Positions 47,901 to 61,900 of a stretch of DNA of 64,000 nucleotides are shown piece after piece. The stretch is from Tanytarsus gracilentus (taxonomy: Eukaryota > Arthropoda > Insecta > Diptera > Chironomidae): NCBI GenBank assembly GCA_038502055.1, contig JAXRKN010000045.1, positions 5,044,501-5,108,500 of the forward strand, read 5' to 3'. The stretch's first letter is position 1, and each line of letters opens with the position of its first letter. Below the pieces are notes generated by a model. The model was given only the letters and a program-made list of their open reading frames with translations, did not search any database and was not told the DNA's origin. Position numbers and translations under genes: made by a program.

Positions 47901-50900
47901 TTAAAAGCTGAACTTGTTTGCTTGATTTATATCGAAGTAAAACAAACACACATAAATTATTGTTTCAGGTTAGGAAAACATGAGCATCGATTTTTCTTAA
48001 CAGGGATTTCTGGCACTCGAAACATTCTTCTATTTTTTTGGTAAGTGATTTGGAAAAATATTATTTTAAAAAATTTTAACGGAAATTTAAGTTTCAAATT
48101 TTTTTATAATCTTTTTGGGTTACGTGCCTTCGGGATTGAACAACCACATCTATCTCTCGATACTTTTTGCCCCTTTCATCATCAACCCTCTCCCACTTTT
48201 ATGAAAATATGGATTTTATCAATTGGAAATAATCTTAAGAACCGAAGATTTACTCACTTTGGACTCTCTCGAGTGAGGGACGGATGAAGAATTTTGGCAT
48301 TGATTTACATTGAATATGTTTTCATTGCTAATAGTTTTATGTTCATTTTAAGTCTATTTTATATACATTTTGGCCTTTTCTTCTTCACTTCTCACATGGG
48401 CTTTGTTTATTTTCCCCCAAAGGCAAAATGGATGGTAAATTTTCTATTATGTGTGATATAAACTTTTCGGTTGTAGTTGGAGGTTATAAAGAGGGAAAAT
48501 GGAGATTAGAGACTTTGAATTAACATGAAGTACATGCGGCAAAACAATTCATTTTAATTGATTTTTGAGAGACTTTGGGTTTAGTGTGAGTTGGGTTTGT
48601 CAGATTGAGATGCAAAATTAATTATTTGTTTACATTTCAAATTTTTCTGATTTAGTTTTTAAAGCATTTATTAATTTTTTAAGTTACTTAAAGCATTGAA
48701 ACTCTTTTCGCATTCACATTTTTTATGGTATTCATTTTTATGGTTTTTATCACGCTTTAAATCATTTCAGTACCCACAGTACCATGCCAACTACAAATTA
48801 CCTCAATATAAAGCAAAATAGAGTTTCCATTTTACAATCGCACCATGAAAAAAGAAATTTTTATTGCATTAAATTTGCCGTTAACATTTTTCAGAATGAA
48901 TTTTCTTCTCTACATTGCAAATAAAAAAGTCAGCTTGTAACTGAACCGCATTAATGTTCACAACATTGTTATTCTTTTTATTTTTTGCTCCCCTATCACA
49001 CACACACACACCATTTTTATGTCTCATGCAACTTGTGAGTCATAAAAATCACTCGAGCATTCGCTTGATAATCCACTACTAAAATTGTTAGTGTCTCACT
49101 AACGATTGGGGGATTTTTTCGAATCTCTAAATTTGCACGAAAAAATGTCCCCGGAGATCGCTTGAATGTCGTTATTGTAAATTTATTTTCTTTTTAGGGT
49201 GGTGTCAGTCGAAATAGTTCATGGTATTTTAATTTTATTAGCCAACTATTCGGTGCGTGTTTGATATTTTTTATGAGCAGTCACTAATGCGAAATTGGCA
49301 GTTTATTGATTTTTTGTGATGGCTTGATTTCTTTTGGGTTGATAAATGGATGTCGTTAAGTTTTAGGTGAATGAATAAGTGTTAATTTTAAAGTGAACTA
49401 TTTTAACAGAAAATTCTTGGATTTTACAAAATATCCTGGATTCAAAATGTGTTATTTAAAGTTAGTTTTATTCCTGAAAAAATATTTGGAAGATTTTTTG
49501 GATATCACACTCAACTCACTGATGGTTGCAACAATTTTTGAATTTTCCTGGATTATTTTGAATTACCTGGAATGAGATAAAATAAAGAAAAAGTTAAAAT
49601 CAAATTCTAAATATTTTTTTTTAAATTCTTAAAAATGTTTTTCTTCCCACCTAAACCCAACAAATTTTTCACAATAATCATTAATCTCTCATCCACCCAT
49701 AGACATTCCCTCGATCCACCTCCAAATAAAAATTCTGTTGACAAATTTTCAATTTCTTCCGTCACGTCTTCAAACAAAGTCAAAGCGATGATGTGAAACA
49801 TGAAGCGAATAATTTTGCAATATGAAACTGAGCACGACAGAATTCCAAGAAGGGAGGAGAAGCTCATAAAAATAAATACTATGCACATTACAATGTTTCT
49901 TCATCATCGCATCTCAATGCAAACACTTTCAAATTTCATCACAATTGAATTCCATGCGGGGAGTCATCAAGAACTAGTCATGGGGTTGGAATGTTTTATG
50001 TGAGTCATCAAGAAGAGAAAAACAACAACATCAACCCCTCACGAAACCATTGACTGGCGCCAAGAAGTCGGACGTTTATCGACAAAAATTGGGGTGACCC
50101 CGCTGAAAATAAACTCCGCCAAAAAATGTAGTCGAGTCTCGCTTGTGTGCTTCCTTGATGAATGAATTATGAAATAGGAAAAAATCCATTGGATTATTGA
50201 TTTTCTTCTTCTTCTTCTTCCATTTATTATCATGTTTATTTCCAATTCAGACTGTACGAGGAAAAATTCTAGCGGAGTGAGAAAATGAGAAAATTATGTA
50301 TTCAGAACTTGAGCTCGATATTTTGTCCAAGAGAAAAATTGTAGATGCGTGAACTTGTATTTGTGCGAATATTTAATGAATCTCCTGTTGATTTTTCTCA
50401 TTTCCTTTTATTTTGTTTGTTTTCGATCCTTTTTGCCGGTGCGAAGAAAAGTTAAATGGAGGAAGTTCAAATGAACTAAATGAAGAACAAATTGGAATTG
50501 ATTTAATAAAGAAAAAGTTTTATTTCTCTCGGAGGGCGTTCAACAGTTAGCGAGAATAGGTCAAGAAAGTACAAAAAACGTTAAAATTTTATTTTAATGA
50601 ATTTATAACTTTTTTGTAACAATTTTTAAAAATTTATGATTTTTCTAAATTTTCCCTCTCGTTTACATCCAAAAATATTCAATAATTTTACCCTTAAAAA
50701 ATATTTCTTGTTTATTTTTATTTCTCATCTTTTTTCCTACTGTCATTTTGTCCACTTTTGTTATTTTAGGACTTCATTCTTTCACAACATACAATTTTTA
50801 ACCTTTCACTATTATCAACTCAATTCAACCTCCGAAGGTCAGCTTAACTTTTTCACATAAGCATGGTAGAAATTTTTTCTATTTAATTTTAATGAAAATG

Positions 50901-53900
50901 CCACCACACGTGTTGGATGGACATGGACCTTCGGCATCAAATTAAGTCAGAAAAAAGTTGTGCCATTATTTTGCTATAAAAAAGCCTGAAGTTGAGCAAT
51001 AAAAAGAAGACGGAAAATAATTTCAATGTAAATTTTTGTTTTTGATAAAAAATTTTGGGACTAAAATTTTTTTAAATATAAAAATTGTTAAATAAAGTTG
51101 CAGATCGAAATATTTATTGACTAGTTTTTTAGAATTCAAACATCAAGTAATTTTTTTAAATTCTCATTAAATTTATGTTGCTTTACACATTACACAATTT
51201 TGAATTAATTTAAAATATTACAAATTTAACATTTCGAATCAAGTTGGGTTTTCATCATACTTCTATGACAAAAGAAAATTTTAGATTTTATGTAAAAACT
51301 TTTTCTAACTCACTTCGGTATAGTTCATTTGCATACAAATTAAATATCATATCAACCCAGATCGATGTCGAATCAACATTATGTTAGAGTTAGAGTACAA
51401 ATTTGATTGATTCAATTTTATGTGTGTCGTCCCGTGAAATGAGAAAAATCTTTTTCAATAATTTAATTTTTTCCTCATAAAACCTTTTAAGCATAATGGC
51501 GTGAATGCGTGCATAAGTGTCGTTCGGTAAATATTTGATACTTTTTTATTGAAACTTAATATCACACAACGCACTCAACATTTTTAATCAATTCGATGAG
51601 TGCAAGTAAAATTGAATTTTAATGGAAAACGACATGGCTTTAATGATGAATTTTCCGTTCATCGAGTCTCCATCTAATTCAATTTTTTCCTGCTAGGAAA
51701 TTGACTACATACAAAGCAATAATCGACCAGAAATTCCCTCCGGCCATTATTTCGTCCGTTCATTATTTCGAGCCATTTGCTATGGATTCTCTAACTGTGT
51801 GTGTTGGGGAGAGTGATAAACAAAATAAATTGAGGAACATTAATTGCATTAATGCAAGCTGAATTGCTTATCGTATTTTCTTAAGGGTGTTAGATGTTTT
51901 GAGTTATGATAGGAAAATTTTGTTGATTATTTTATGTTAAATATGTTATCAAAATCTAGGTAAAAAAATCAAAAAACTCTAAACTTTTATAGATCTGCAA
52001 CATTGTTTGCACTTGAAAATTTCTCTCTGCGGTTTTAAAGTTTTACAACTAAGAAACCGCATCACGAATTGAAAACTTTTTTCTGCTGAAATCTCGCTAT
52101 AGAACCGCACACAGTTTTTTTCACTCGCTCCATCTTCGAGTTAGCTCTCGTTATTAATTCACAAAAGGCTCTTCTGGTGGGAATTAAGTGAAATGAAATA
52201 TTTTCCTCGGGAAATGCGTTTTCCGAGTGTGATAGCGTTGGAGTAGATAGCAAATAGTGAGCGTTGAGGCGGATGGAGAAAAAAGTGAATAAATTTAAAT
52301 ATTTCACATTTTACTGTGTTTTTCCAGTCGAAAAATTTTTCCTCGATCGATAAACATAAGTTTTAAGCCCTTTTTCGTGAATTATTTTTTGACATGGAAA
52401 TTAAGCAGTCATACGAAAAAAATGTGCAAAAGTTTCACTGCAATGTGTGTATTGTGAATTATTTCCATGGCGATATTGAAAAAAAAAATGGTGAAAAACT
52501 TTTTTGCAGAAGGGTTGAAAATTTTGCAAGTGATGTAAGGTGGATAATGTCAGTTTATCGAGACTTTGATGTGATTTTAATTTCGCATTATCGAAGTTTT
52601 AAAAAAATTTCAAGTTCAAAAATTATTTAATGCATTTTATCGAGACTTTAATGTTAAATATGTTGTAATCTAACTTTGTTTCATCTTAAAATAAATTCAT
52701 CAGGACTCGGCTGTAACTTGATAACATAAATCACTTTATTGAAGTTTTCTTGTCTGTACATCAGCCCATTTTAATGTTTAATTCCCAAGACCCCAAAGGA
52801 AACGTTGGCACAACCTCCAATTACAGTATTTTTACCTCTGCCCTGATCGAAAAGTCGAGTTTACGCAATTCTGTGGAGAATAAAATAAAACCTAACATTG
52901 ATAAAAAAAAAGGTTTTGAAAACACACGAAATGTTTTAAAACAAAAAGCAAAAAATTTCGTCAGAAAAGTTTCAAATTTACTCAATTTTCAATTTCACTT
53001 AAGGCCTGTACTCTCCATTTGAAAACTGATCTATCTTCATGTGCATGCTGTCGGCATTTAATTTGAAATTACCATAGTTTATGTCACCTCGTGCCAAGTC
53101 GAATTTAATCTCGACTCAAATGCACATTTGAAGATATTGAATTACCAAATTTCTCCATAAGAAAGACTAAACAGTAAATTCCAATTAAAAACATGTGAAA
53201 GAAGCCGTACATAAGAATTATAAAAGCAAATAGCGGGTTCCTCGAATTGATTTTTAATGTTCTTGCGTTCTATTCTGTGTGCATGTTTTTAATGAGTCAT
53301 CGCATGAAGGACTTTAATGTGCTTGTTATAGCTACGTCGCTATACGAACGAAATTTTTGAGTGAGTTAAGTGAAATTTAAATTTTTAAGGTTATTAAAAA
53401 TTAATTTAGCTAATTTTCCATTCAAATGATTTAAAATAAATTTTTTAATACTAAAATAAAATTCAATCAATTTTAACTAAAATCTTAAAAATTTGAATAA
53501 AATTTAGATCCTTCGAAACCTCATCTGACCCTCAACTCCCCTTTTTCCGATCATAAACCACAAGAAAGGAAAACTTATAAACGAAAATAAATTACACACC
53601 AGTTTGCAAGGTGTGGGCATGCTTTTGTGATTTATTAATGGTGTTAGTGTAAGGCTTTGCGGTGGTAATTATTTCGAGGAAATGTTGCAGAAACCTAAAA
53701 ACTTTTCCACCCTTTTTCATGCACGCTTCATCTCATTAAAGACAAACGATGTAATTCATCAAGGCCGCATAATCGGTAAGTGACAGCGGTCCACCCTTTG
53801 GCTCTTGATGAAAATTGCCTTTTAATAAAAGACCAAGAAATTAAGTTCTCTTTTGTGTCCTTCATCACTTGAATAATTTTTTTCATGACGTAAAATCGCT

Positions 53901-55528
53901 GATAGGCAAGACATCAAACAGAAAAAGGGTTAGAAACTTAGCTTGAAGTTTAATTTCTTGAGGATTATTTAAATTGTTAAAAAAATTTAAATAAAATTCA
54001 ATCCAGAGTCGCAAACCCCCAAAATGCATAAAACTTTTTTGCATGGTAACCTCGAGTTACTTCCTTCCATGCCACAATTTTTTTGCAGCGGTTTAATAGT
54101 GCACGATTTAGCGGAATATTGTTAATACAACTAACCCGAAACAGCGCAAAAAATAGTTCGAAAGACTTTTTCCTTCTCAGTTCACAAAATGCCAACGAAC
54201 TGTGAATCGAAAACAGAACAAAATTGTAGAGTGCCGTACAGAGAGAGAGAGAGAACTTTTTGCAACATGCAATAAACGAGGCTCAAATGTTTAGAAAGCA
54301 CTTTTGAATTCAATGCGCATATTTTTTTTAATTGAACTATTTCTATTGAAAATTTCAGTAGAGTTGTTTGGCAACAAAATTGTCGTGACGAAAATCGTGA
54401 AGGGAATTTTAAATTTATGAAATTCTAAAATTTTAAAAATCTTTTTTGCTAAAATCTAAAGCTCGAGATTAATTTTCAGTTATTTATTCATCTATAAAAT
54501 TCCGACCGACACACTAAATCCAACAATTATTGCTGTTGTTATCCTAATTTTGCCAATATGTTGCTATTCTCATTCCAAAAACTCGAAAACTGCAGAGAAA
54601 AGCGAGAATAATAATGTGAATTTATCGTTTTGCGATTCCACATAGCGAGCGCATTCGAAATGCGGTAAATGCTAGAGGAAGGAATTAAGTGAGCATAGAA
54701 TGAAAAAAAGTAAATAGAAACACAAAAAAGGTTGAAATTAATTTTTTAATTCGGCATCCATAAAAATGTTCCTGTGTCTAGTTTAAATTGAAATTAACTG
54801 AACCGTGGCACGCACATTATGTTGGATTTAGAACAAAAATGAGCTTCGATGAAATATTTTATTAATTTTTAGCTCTTTTGCTACATTTTAATGAAAAGGA
54901 GTGGACACTGTAATTTTTGAAGAATTAAAAAATTAAAATTTAAATGAAAATTTAACTTAGTAAAATAAACTTTTATTTAAGAGTCCACCCCTTGAACATT
55001 TTAATTCACTTTTTAAAAAATCACCCATAAGAACTTTCTCTAATTTATTGCAATCATTCCACGACTCTCTTTGTAGCTTCGACCCTCAAAACTCGCGCAT
55101 AGAATTCATTCTTGATGCCTCAATGGACACCCACCTTGCCCTCGCATATCTCATCTAAACTCATTTCCTCACGCACTAATTCAATGCAATCAACACATTA
55201 GTTCGAAATTACATTCGACGAAAGAGAAAATAAAACAGCAGCAGATGGATAAAAAATCTTGATTAAAATTCAAATTTCTGGTGAAGTTAATTAGAAGTCA
55301 TTAATTTTCTTAACGCACTCGAATGAGATATAGAGAAGAGGGTAGAGAGTCGGTATCATGATATCGTAAAGATCTTTTAAGTCGTGCCTCTTTATGGGTG
55401 AAAAAGGTTGATACGATGATGATAGAAGTGGTTCAGATATCACAAAATTAAATCGACTCTCATCGAGAAACTCTCCGTGGAGTCTTCTTATTTATGTTTA
55501 TCACTTTCTTGGGTTAATTCTCTGAAGA
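44927..55528. other. Gene-free stretch, possible Fas1 first intron
   Basis: About 10.6 kb without a supportable exon. Simple repeats: CA/TA (46112-46133), CA (48997-49011), CTT (about 50203-50220) and GA (54240-54255). A B-box-like palindrome GGTTCGAATCC lies at 45076-45086. Short reading frames are scattered and have neither splice signals nor family motifs. Confidence 0.45.
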
Positions 55529-55536
55529 CTATTGAT

Positions 55537-55959
55537 CAAGGCGTGGAAACTCAGCGCACAGGCTCCTCTCAGCCGCTTTTTTTCGCTTTTTTATTGCACT
55601 CCAGCGCTGATCCCAGAAATTTTTTCATTTTTCCTCTATATCGCTCTCGATCGCACTCCATCGTTGATCCCTGCACTCCATCGATAATGCCTACACTTTA
55701 TCGGGGAATATCAAACCCCCGTCGCTTATTCTCTGAGTCTTCCTTTTTTATCGCCTCTCGTTGTGCTTTTTGTTCTCTGCCTTTTTCGCCCACTGCCTCC
55801 CGTTTTTCTCCACATCTCGCCGCATCGCCAAAGCACTTTTTGCACTTTCCCGCACTCGATCGCACTTTTCCACCCTCCATCACACATTATCGCACTACAT
55901 CGCACGGCATTGCACATTCAAGCCCTCAACACTGTGGTGCGCTGAGTTTCCACGCCTTG
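55537..55959. mobile_element. hAT-like MITE, 423 bp
   Basis: Perfect inverted ends begin CAAGGCGTGGAAACTCAGCG and continue to 23 bases. The 8-bp direct repeats CTATTGAT flank the element (55529-55536 and 55960-55967). The duplication fits the hAT preference nTnnnnAn, and the CAAGG end is hAT-like. The interior is GC-richer than its surroundings and made of degenerate TCGCACT/CATCG repeats, which create long but meaningless reading frames on both strands. No transposase. Confidence 0.9.
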
Positions 55960-55967
55960 CTATTGAT

Positions 55968-58900
55968 GGTCGATCGATTATGATTTAGACTTGATTTTTG
56001 AGTTTCCAAAAAAGTTGAAATTATTCTGTAAATTGTCATTTTTTATTACTTTAAAAGAATTTTTATTAACTCATTTCCTTCTGACCATAACCTTTCGACT
56101 CTTATGTCCCCTCACAGTTATTCTTTCCTATTTAAAATTTTTGATGAACCAATTATTCAAAGTCATTTTTGTTTCGAACTCGTTTTGTTCTTCTTCTTTT
56201 CATCTTATTCCATTCATTCAAGATTTTTTTATGGTTTTTAAGCGCCTTTTACAACAGCCCGTCACTAATCTTACAGAAAATCTGTTTATTTCCCTTCTTC
56301 ATTTCATACTTTTTAACTGTTATGATTTATAGTTCATGCTTTTCTTGTTAAGAGTTTAAAAATAGCAAAAAATGTTTCGAATGTGTAAAAAAATTAAATT
56401 TCACCTTTTCAGATCATCGCATGACAATGTGCCTTCTGTCTCGGATTTGAATAGAACTACAATAACAAAAGAGACTGCACATAGAGACACACACAATGCC
56501 TTTGTAAATATTTGAACTGAAATTCGATGAATAAGTGAGTGAATTTATTTTCTCTCTCTGACGCTTTTACATCTATTTCATAGAAATGCATTTTCGGGTA
56601 AAAAGTTGCTTTTTAATAATGTTTACTTTTTAATTTTCCTTTCACTCCATTCTAAATGAATTTATAATGCAATTTATATGTTTTTTGCCGTGTATATATT
56701 TCGAGGGTTGTTCCATAATAACACTGCGGTGTGTTTTGGTATTGTAAAAATTTCTTTTGTATTTTACATTCGAAGATAAAGAAAAAATTTTTATATTGTA
56801 ATGAAGAAAATTTTGTAGGAGGTTTTGTAGCACTGTTATGTTGTTAGGTAGGTTGTCGAGATGTAATACAAATATTTTGTGCAATGTTGAGCCAAAAAAG
56901 GGAGAGAATAGATGGAAATATTTCTTCTAATTGAGTGGAGAAATTTTATTACGAATTAAAATTAATCTTTAGATGTTTTAGGAAGAATATTTAATTGATT
57001 GTTTTAAGAAACGTTGTTAAAATATAAAAATAAGTCAGTCGTTCTTAGTAACTTGGATGGCTCCTTTTAAGTAATCAATGAATGAAAATTAAAATCCACT
57101 AATTCTAAATTTTAAATGTAAGGATTCGCTTCAATAAATTATTTCATTTCATTTATTTTTAACAATTTAAATTCTTCACCAATTTATCTCAAATCATTCG
57201 ATTAAAGACTTTCTTGTTAGCATGACACGAACATGTGTTCCTCTCAAATTTATTTTTTGCTCTATCATCGCTTTTTAAATGTTGAGCCTTCAAGTCAAAC
57301 CTCTATAATCGGCATGAGGTGTTTTATATTGTTCTGTGTGTGTAATTTTTCACTCTCGAGAATATTTTTTATATTATGACAGAGTAACAAATAGTAATTT
57401 GAGATTTATGCGATCTCCCTTCCATTCAGAAACCAAATCACATTAACAATTCTGAATAGCCTGTTGTTAGTTTTTTTTAGGATTTTTGTTTGATCGAAAA
57501 AAATAATTCAGGAGGGTTTATCCCTGTTACGACAATGCATCCATTGATTGTAAATGAGATCACTATGCAGTGGGTAACTTTTTTTCCATTGAAATAAATT
57601 GTTTGTTTATTTTGTCTGTTAAAAATTTATTATAAACAGTCAAAATTTGAAATTCTAATGCGATTTAGCTGCAATGCGCTAGTTTAGAAGTTGTTAACAT
57701 GTAATTTTATCGATAATAAAAAATCGTTTTAAATTCATGTGACATGTCGATGATTTCATTAAAGGGATAAAAAGTTAAAGAGGAAGGGTTAAAAATTTAG
57801 AAAGTTGGACATTAGAAGTCGTTTCTAGAATTTGAAACTTTTTTTTTAAAAAAATAATATTTTTTAAAACAAAAAAAAGAGAATAACAAAAAACTTACTG
57901 TAGTTTTTTAAAATTAAGGATTCGAACCTAATTTTTTTAATATTTCTGAATTATTATTTTTCATTCAATGTTAAAATAAATAAATTTTTTTCATTCTCAT
58001 TCAGATTTTTAACTTCTCTTAAAATTTTCTACGGTCTTCATAAAGTCCATTGAGCACATGAGAGTGTGAGAAAAACTCATTAAAGTGAAATTTTTCTCGC
58101 TTGTTATTTTAGGGCGAGTCGCCGCAAGGATTAATTTTCACTCGCCGACTGCTGCACAATAACGATATTAAATTTTCTGTTTATTTATTTATTGATAAGG
58201 CAAAACAATGCGATGGAATTCATTGCTACAAACTTGAATGCCTGAGTAAATATTTTCATATCAATGTTTAGATTAAAATGTTGCAAATTCCACAATATGA
58301 AATTTAAGATGAGAATTCTGCATAATCATGAGATAGGTCAAGCATGAGCATCAAAGCTCCCACGATGTGACATCCTTGTAACGAGTTAATGATGCGGAGA
58401 AAGAGAAACATTTTGTCGGCGGCGTGCACACACAGTCACTCACTTTCGAGTGGGCGAGCACGCTTTAATTGACACTTGATTACTGTTCATTGTTTCGCTC
58501 GTAATCATCGTGACGATTGTTTCATTCATGACTCATTTACTACCGGCGAGTTTTTCTAATTTAAAAAAATTTAAAATTCCAGGAATATTTCTAAAAATTC
58601 AGGAAATTCTTAATTATTTTCTTTAATCTTTAACTCTTTTTAAACAAAGTCATTCATGACTCACTCTCGACCGTAAATAAAGTTTTCAATCAAAATCGTA
58701 AATTGAATAAAATTCATCGAGTCGTCGACACTAAGAAAGCGGAAATTTCATTTCTGTTGTTATTATGGAAATTTATTGTGTCGACTCTGAATGCGGATGA
58801 TTATCAAGAACGATCAGCTGGAATGAGTCGTGGTCACTCTCTGGTCAAAAACCTTTCTTGCATGTTAATTCGATTATAAACAGCTGTCTTCGTGCATTTA

Positions 58901-61900
58901 TTTTTTCTTGCATGATTAATTGAACGAGAAGTGAGTTGCAGTTAATTTCATTTCTTTGGATCGAAAGAGGTGAGAGATGAATAAAGTAATCGAAGAATGA
59001 GCAGAGTTTGTTGTATTAAAATAAAAATTTAAGGTTCGAAACCTAAAAAATCAAATATTTCATAGTTTTGTAGTATCGCTTTTTTTTAATTTAGCAAATT
59101 AAATTCTTTAGGATTCGAACTCAGTTTAATTTAGTTTTTGCAAAAAAAACTTCTGCAAATTAATTAAATTTTTACACATTTCAATTTCATTAATTAATCC
59201 TCATCACACGCACCCGACTGCTCTTTTCGACAATTTTCTGCACGGGATCAAGAATTTTCTAAACAAACTCTAACTAGTAGGTAATTACACATTTTCATTA
59301 GAAAAAAAGTAATGTGAGGAGTGTCAAAACCTCTGCAGCTCTCACAGCAGGACTCGACTCTAAAATGTAATTCACTTCATTCTTATTGTCATGCATACAC
59401 ACAATGCATTACACTATTATTAATATCCTTTGCCTCCTTGTAATAAATTTTTATCAACCCTGTACTCATTTTTTTCATTACCAACTAGCACGCTTCATTG
59501 AGTACTTGAGTGAGATGAGAATGTGGGACAAAAGGACGCGTTCGGCTTCCGTTGTGTGTGCATTTATTTTCTATCTCCTTTTATGCTACACTTTCTCCCT
59601 TGCATCTTTTGTTTGCAGCATAATTCATACGTGTAATGGCTTTTGTTCTCAACTAACAGTTTGCAATGTAAAATTCTGCTGATGATGCACAAACAATTGT
59701 TTTTTTCTCTCAACACCAACGTGGCATTATGAAGCACTTAAGGGTACTGCGGAGATTTCACTTAGCTATGAAAATTTAAGGAACAAAAATAAAGAACGAT
59801 AATTTGAATTAAAAAATGTTACAAAATTATATTTTTGTAATTTTTTTAAATTCTTAAATCGACTTTACAAAAATAATCAATTTCCCTCACAAAATCAACT
59901 TCTCTCACTACCTCACATTTAATTTTGATAAAATTTTCCACCCGAAATGTGATTTACAATTTGTTTGCCGAAATTAAATTGATATTGCATTACGAGTTTC
60001 GAGAGTAGAAAAAATAATAAAAATTTTCCTAACTTTCTGCCTTCTTCCTGAAACTGTTTCACTCATCCAGCACCCTCCTTCTCGGTTACCCATCATTTCA
60101 TTTCAATAAAAGCAAAAATGTTAAGTTAATTTTGGATGATAATTCATTTTGCTCTCATTCGTTCGCTATGATACAGAAAAAAATTTAGGAATTGCTCTTA
60201 AGAGTCTAATAGCATTTTCGAGTATGAATATATTGTTTTTTCCTCATTGCGCTTCAGGAGTGATTTATTTTTATGCAAACTTAATATCAAATTTTTGCGG
60301 GATATGAAAAGTGCTGAGGGAAAATTGCTTTTTGCACAAATTAATTGAATTAAAAAGAGGGAAGAGATTAATTGAAAGTGAAAAAGTTCGAGTTTGAGAA
60401 AATTTAATTAAAATTTGACTAAAAAAATTAAACTCTTTATAGTGCTCATATTTTTATGTAATTTTAAGATTCGAAACAAAATATTTTATTATTATCTCAT
60501 AATTTTAAATCTTCATATAAAATTATATCAATAAATTTTTCACAAAAAGTTTTCAACGCAAAACAGTCATGATGAATTTGCGTTTAAATCCCTCAACTGC
60601 TACTGTGAGCATCGTTCAACGTATAAAAATTTGCATAGAATGCACTCATAAAAGATTAAAATCTCCAAAGTCGCACTCGATAAAAAATATTTTCGCTTCA
60701 TCTATGAAAAAATTTGCACAGCACAAAAACGTTGAAAAATTGATTTGTTTTTCATAAAAATTTTCATCACTTTTGTCGAGCGATTTTAATCTTGATAAAT
60801 GACACGGGTCTGAATGATGTTTTTGATGAGCTATTACAAAACTATTGTATTTGTAACTCACTCAGAACATACCTCAATTCATAATCCACTCACATATCAT
60901 CGCGTACACACAAAAGCGACTTCTTATGTGCTCAGCATAAAAATCTATTTACTTAATTCTTCCACATTCAATTTATCTCGCTCGCGCTCTCGTTAATAAT
61001 TTTAAATTATTAATTTACGAGAGAAGCTTTTTATGAGCTGGCATGAGCTGAGTTTCTAGATTAATAATTCATTTTGTGATTACATCACGATTGCCTCTCT
61101 TTTGACTGTTCTTTTCGCATGTTCATAATTCACAATTAATGTGTTGTTTGTGGCTTCAATTCTTATTGAACTTTTTTTTGCGTAAATTCTTGGGGAATTC
61201 ATTGGTTGGAAATTTATTCGAACAATAAAGATCAAAAATATTTTAGTAATTTGATGATTTTAGAAATCATTATAAGTATTTAAAATCATTAATTTCCGTT
61301 ATAAAGAGACTTTAATATTAATGTGTTTGACTTGATTTACGGTTTAAAGAAACTCAACATGTTAAAACTTAAATCAGGTTTTCAATGTTGATCTAGAGAG
61401 ACTTAAATCACTAAAAAAAATTAAAGAATCATTTTATCGAGACTTTAATGTTAAATTCTCCCAACATGTCCATAAAATTCTAATTCCCGAATAAAGACAT
61501 CGCAAAAAGTAAATTTAATTTCACTCAACAAACATCTCCACAGCAAATAATAATAAATTCATCTTCTGTATCTTGATTAATTTCTCCCGTGATGTCGATT
61601 ATTTGAAGCAATTCAAATTCACCATCTCGCATACAATAGTTTAAGTAATTGATAAAAATGACGATAAACAAATTTCTTTCTCGTCTCTCAGCTCACGTTC
61701 AATGCCTCGACTCGGAGGAGTCACATGGGTACAATGATTCACAATTTAATCGCATTTCATTTCTCTTTCTTCATATTTTTTTGTTCCTCTCACCACCCAT
61801 CGACACGATATAGAAGACACAGCACGACGCACGAACTTCAAATTAGATTAAAAGTGCTTTTTTCTTCTATTACATAAAAGCGATGTGAATGAATGGCAAA

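Noticed and set aside
52062..52307. 81-codon minus-strand frame
   Set aside because: No recognisable domain, codon pattern or splice context; length is within chance for this window.
55477..55983. 168-codon plus-strand frame
   Set aside because: It spans the hAT-like MITE; its length comes from the GC-rich repeats, and both strands are open there.
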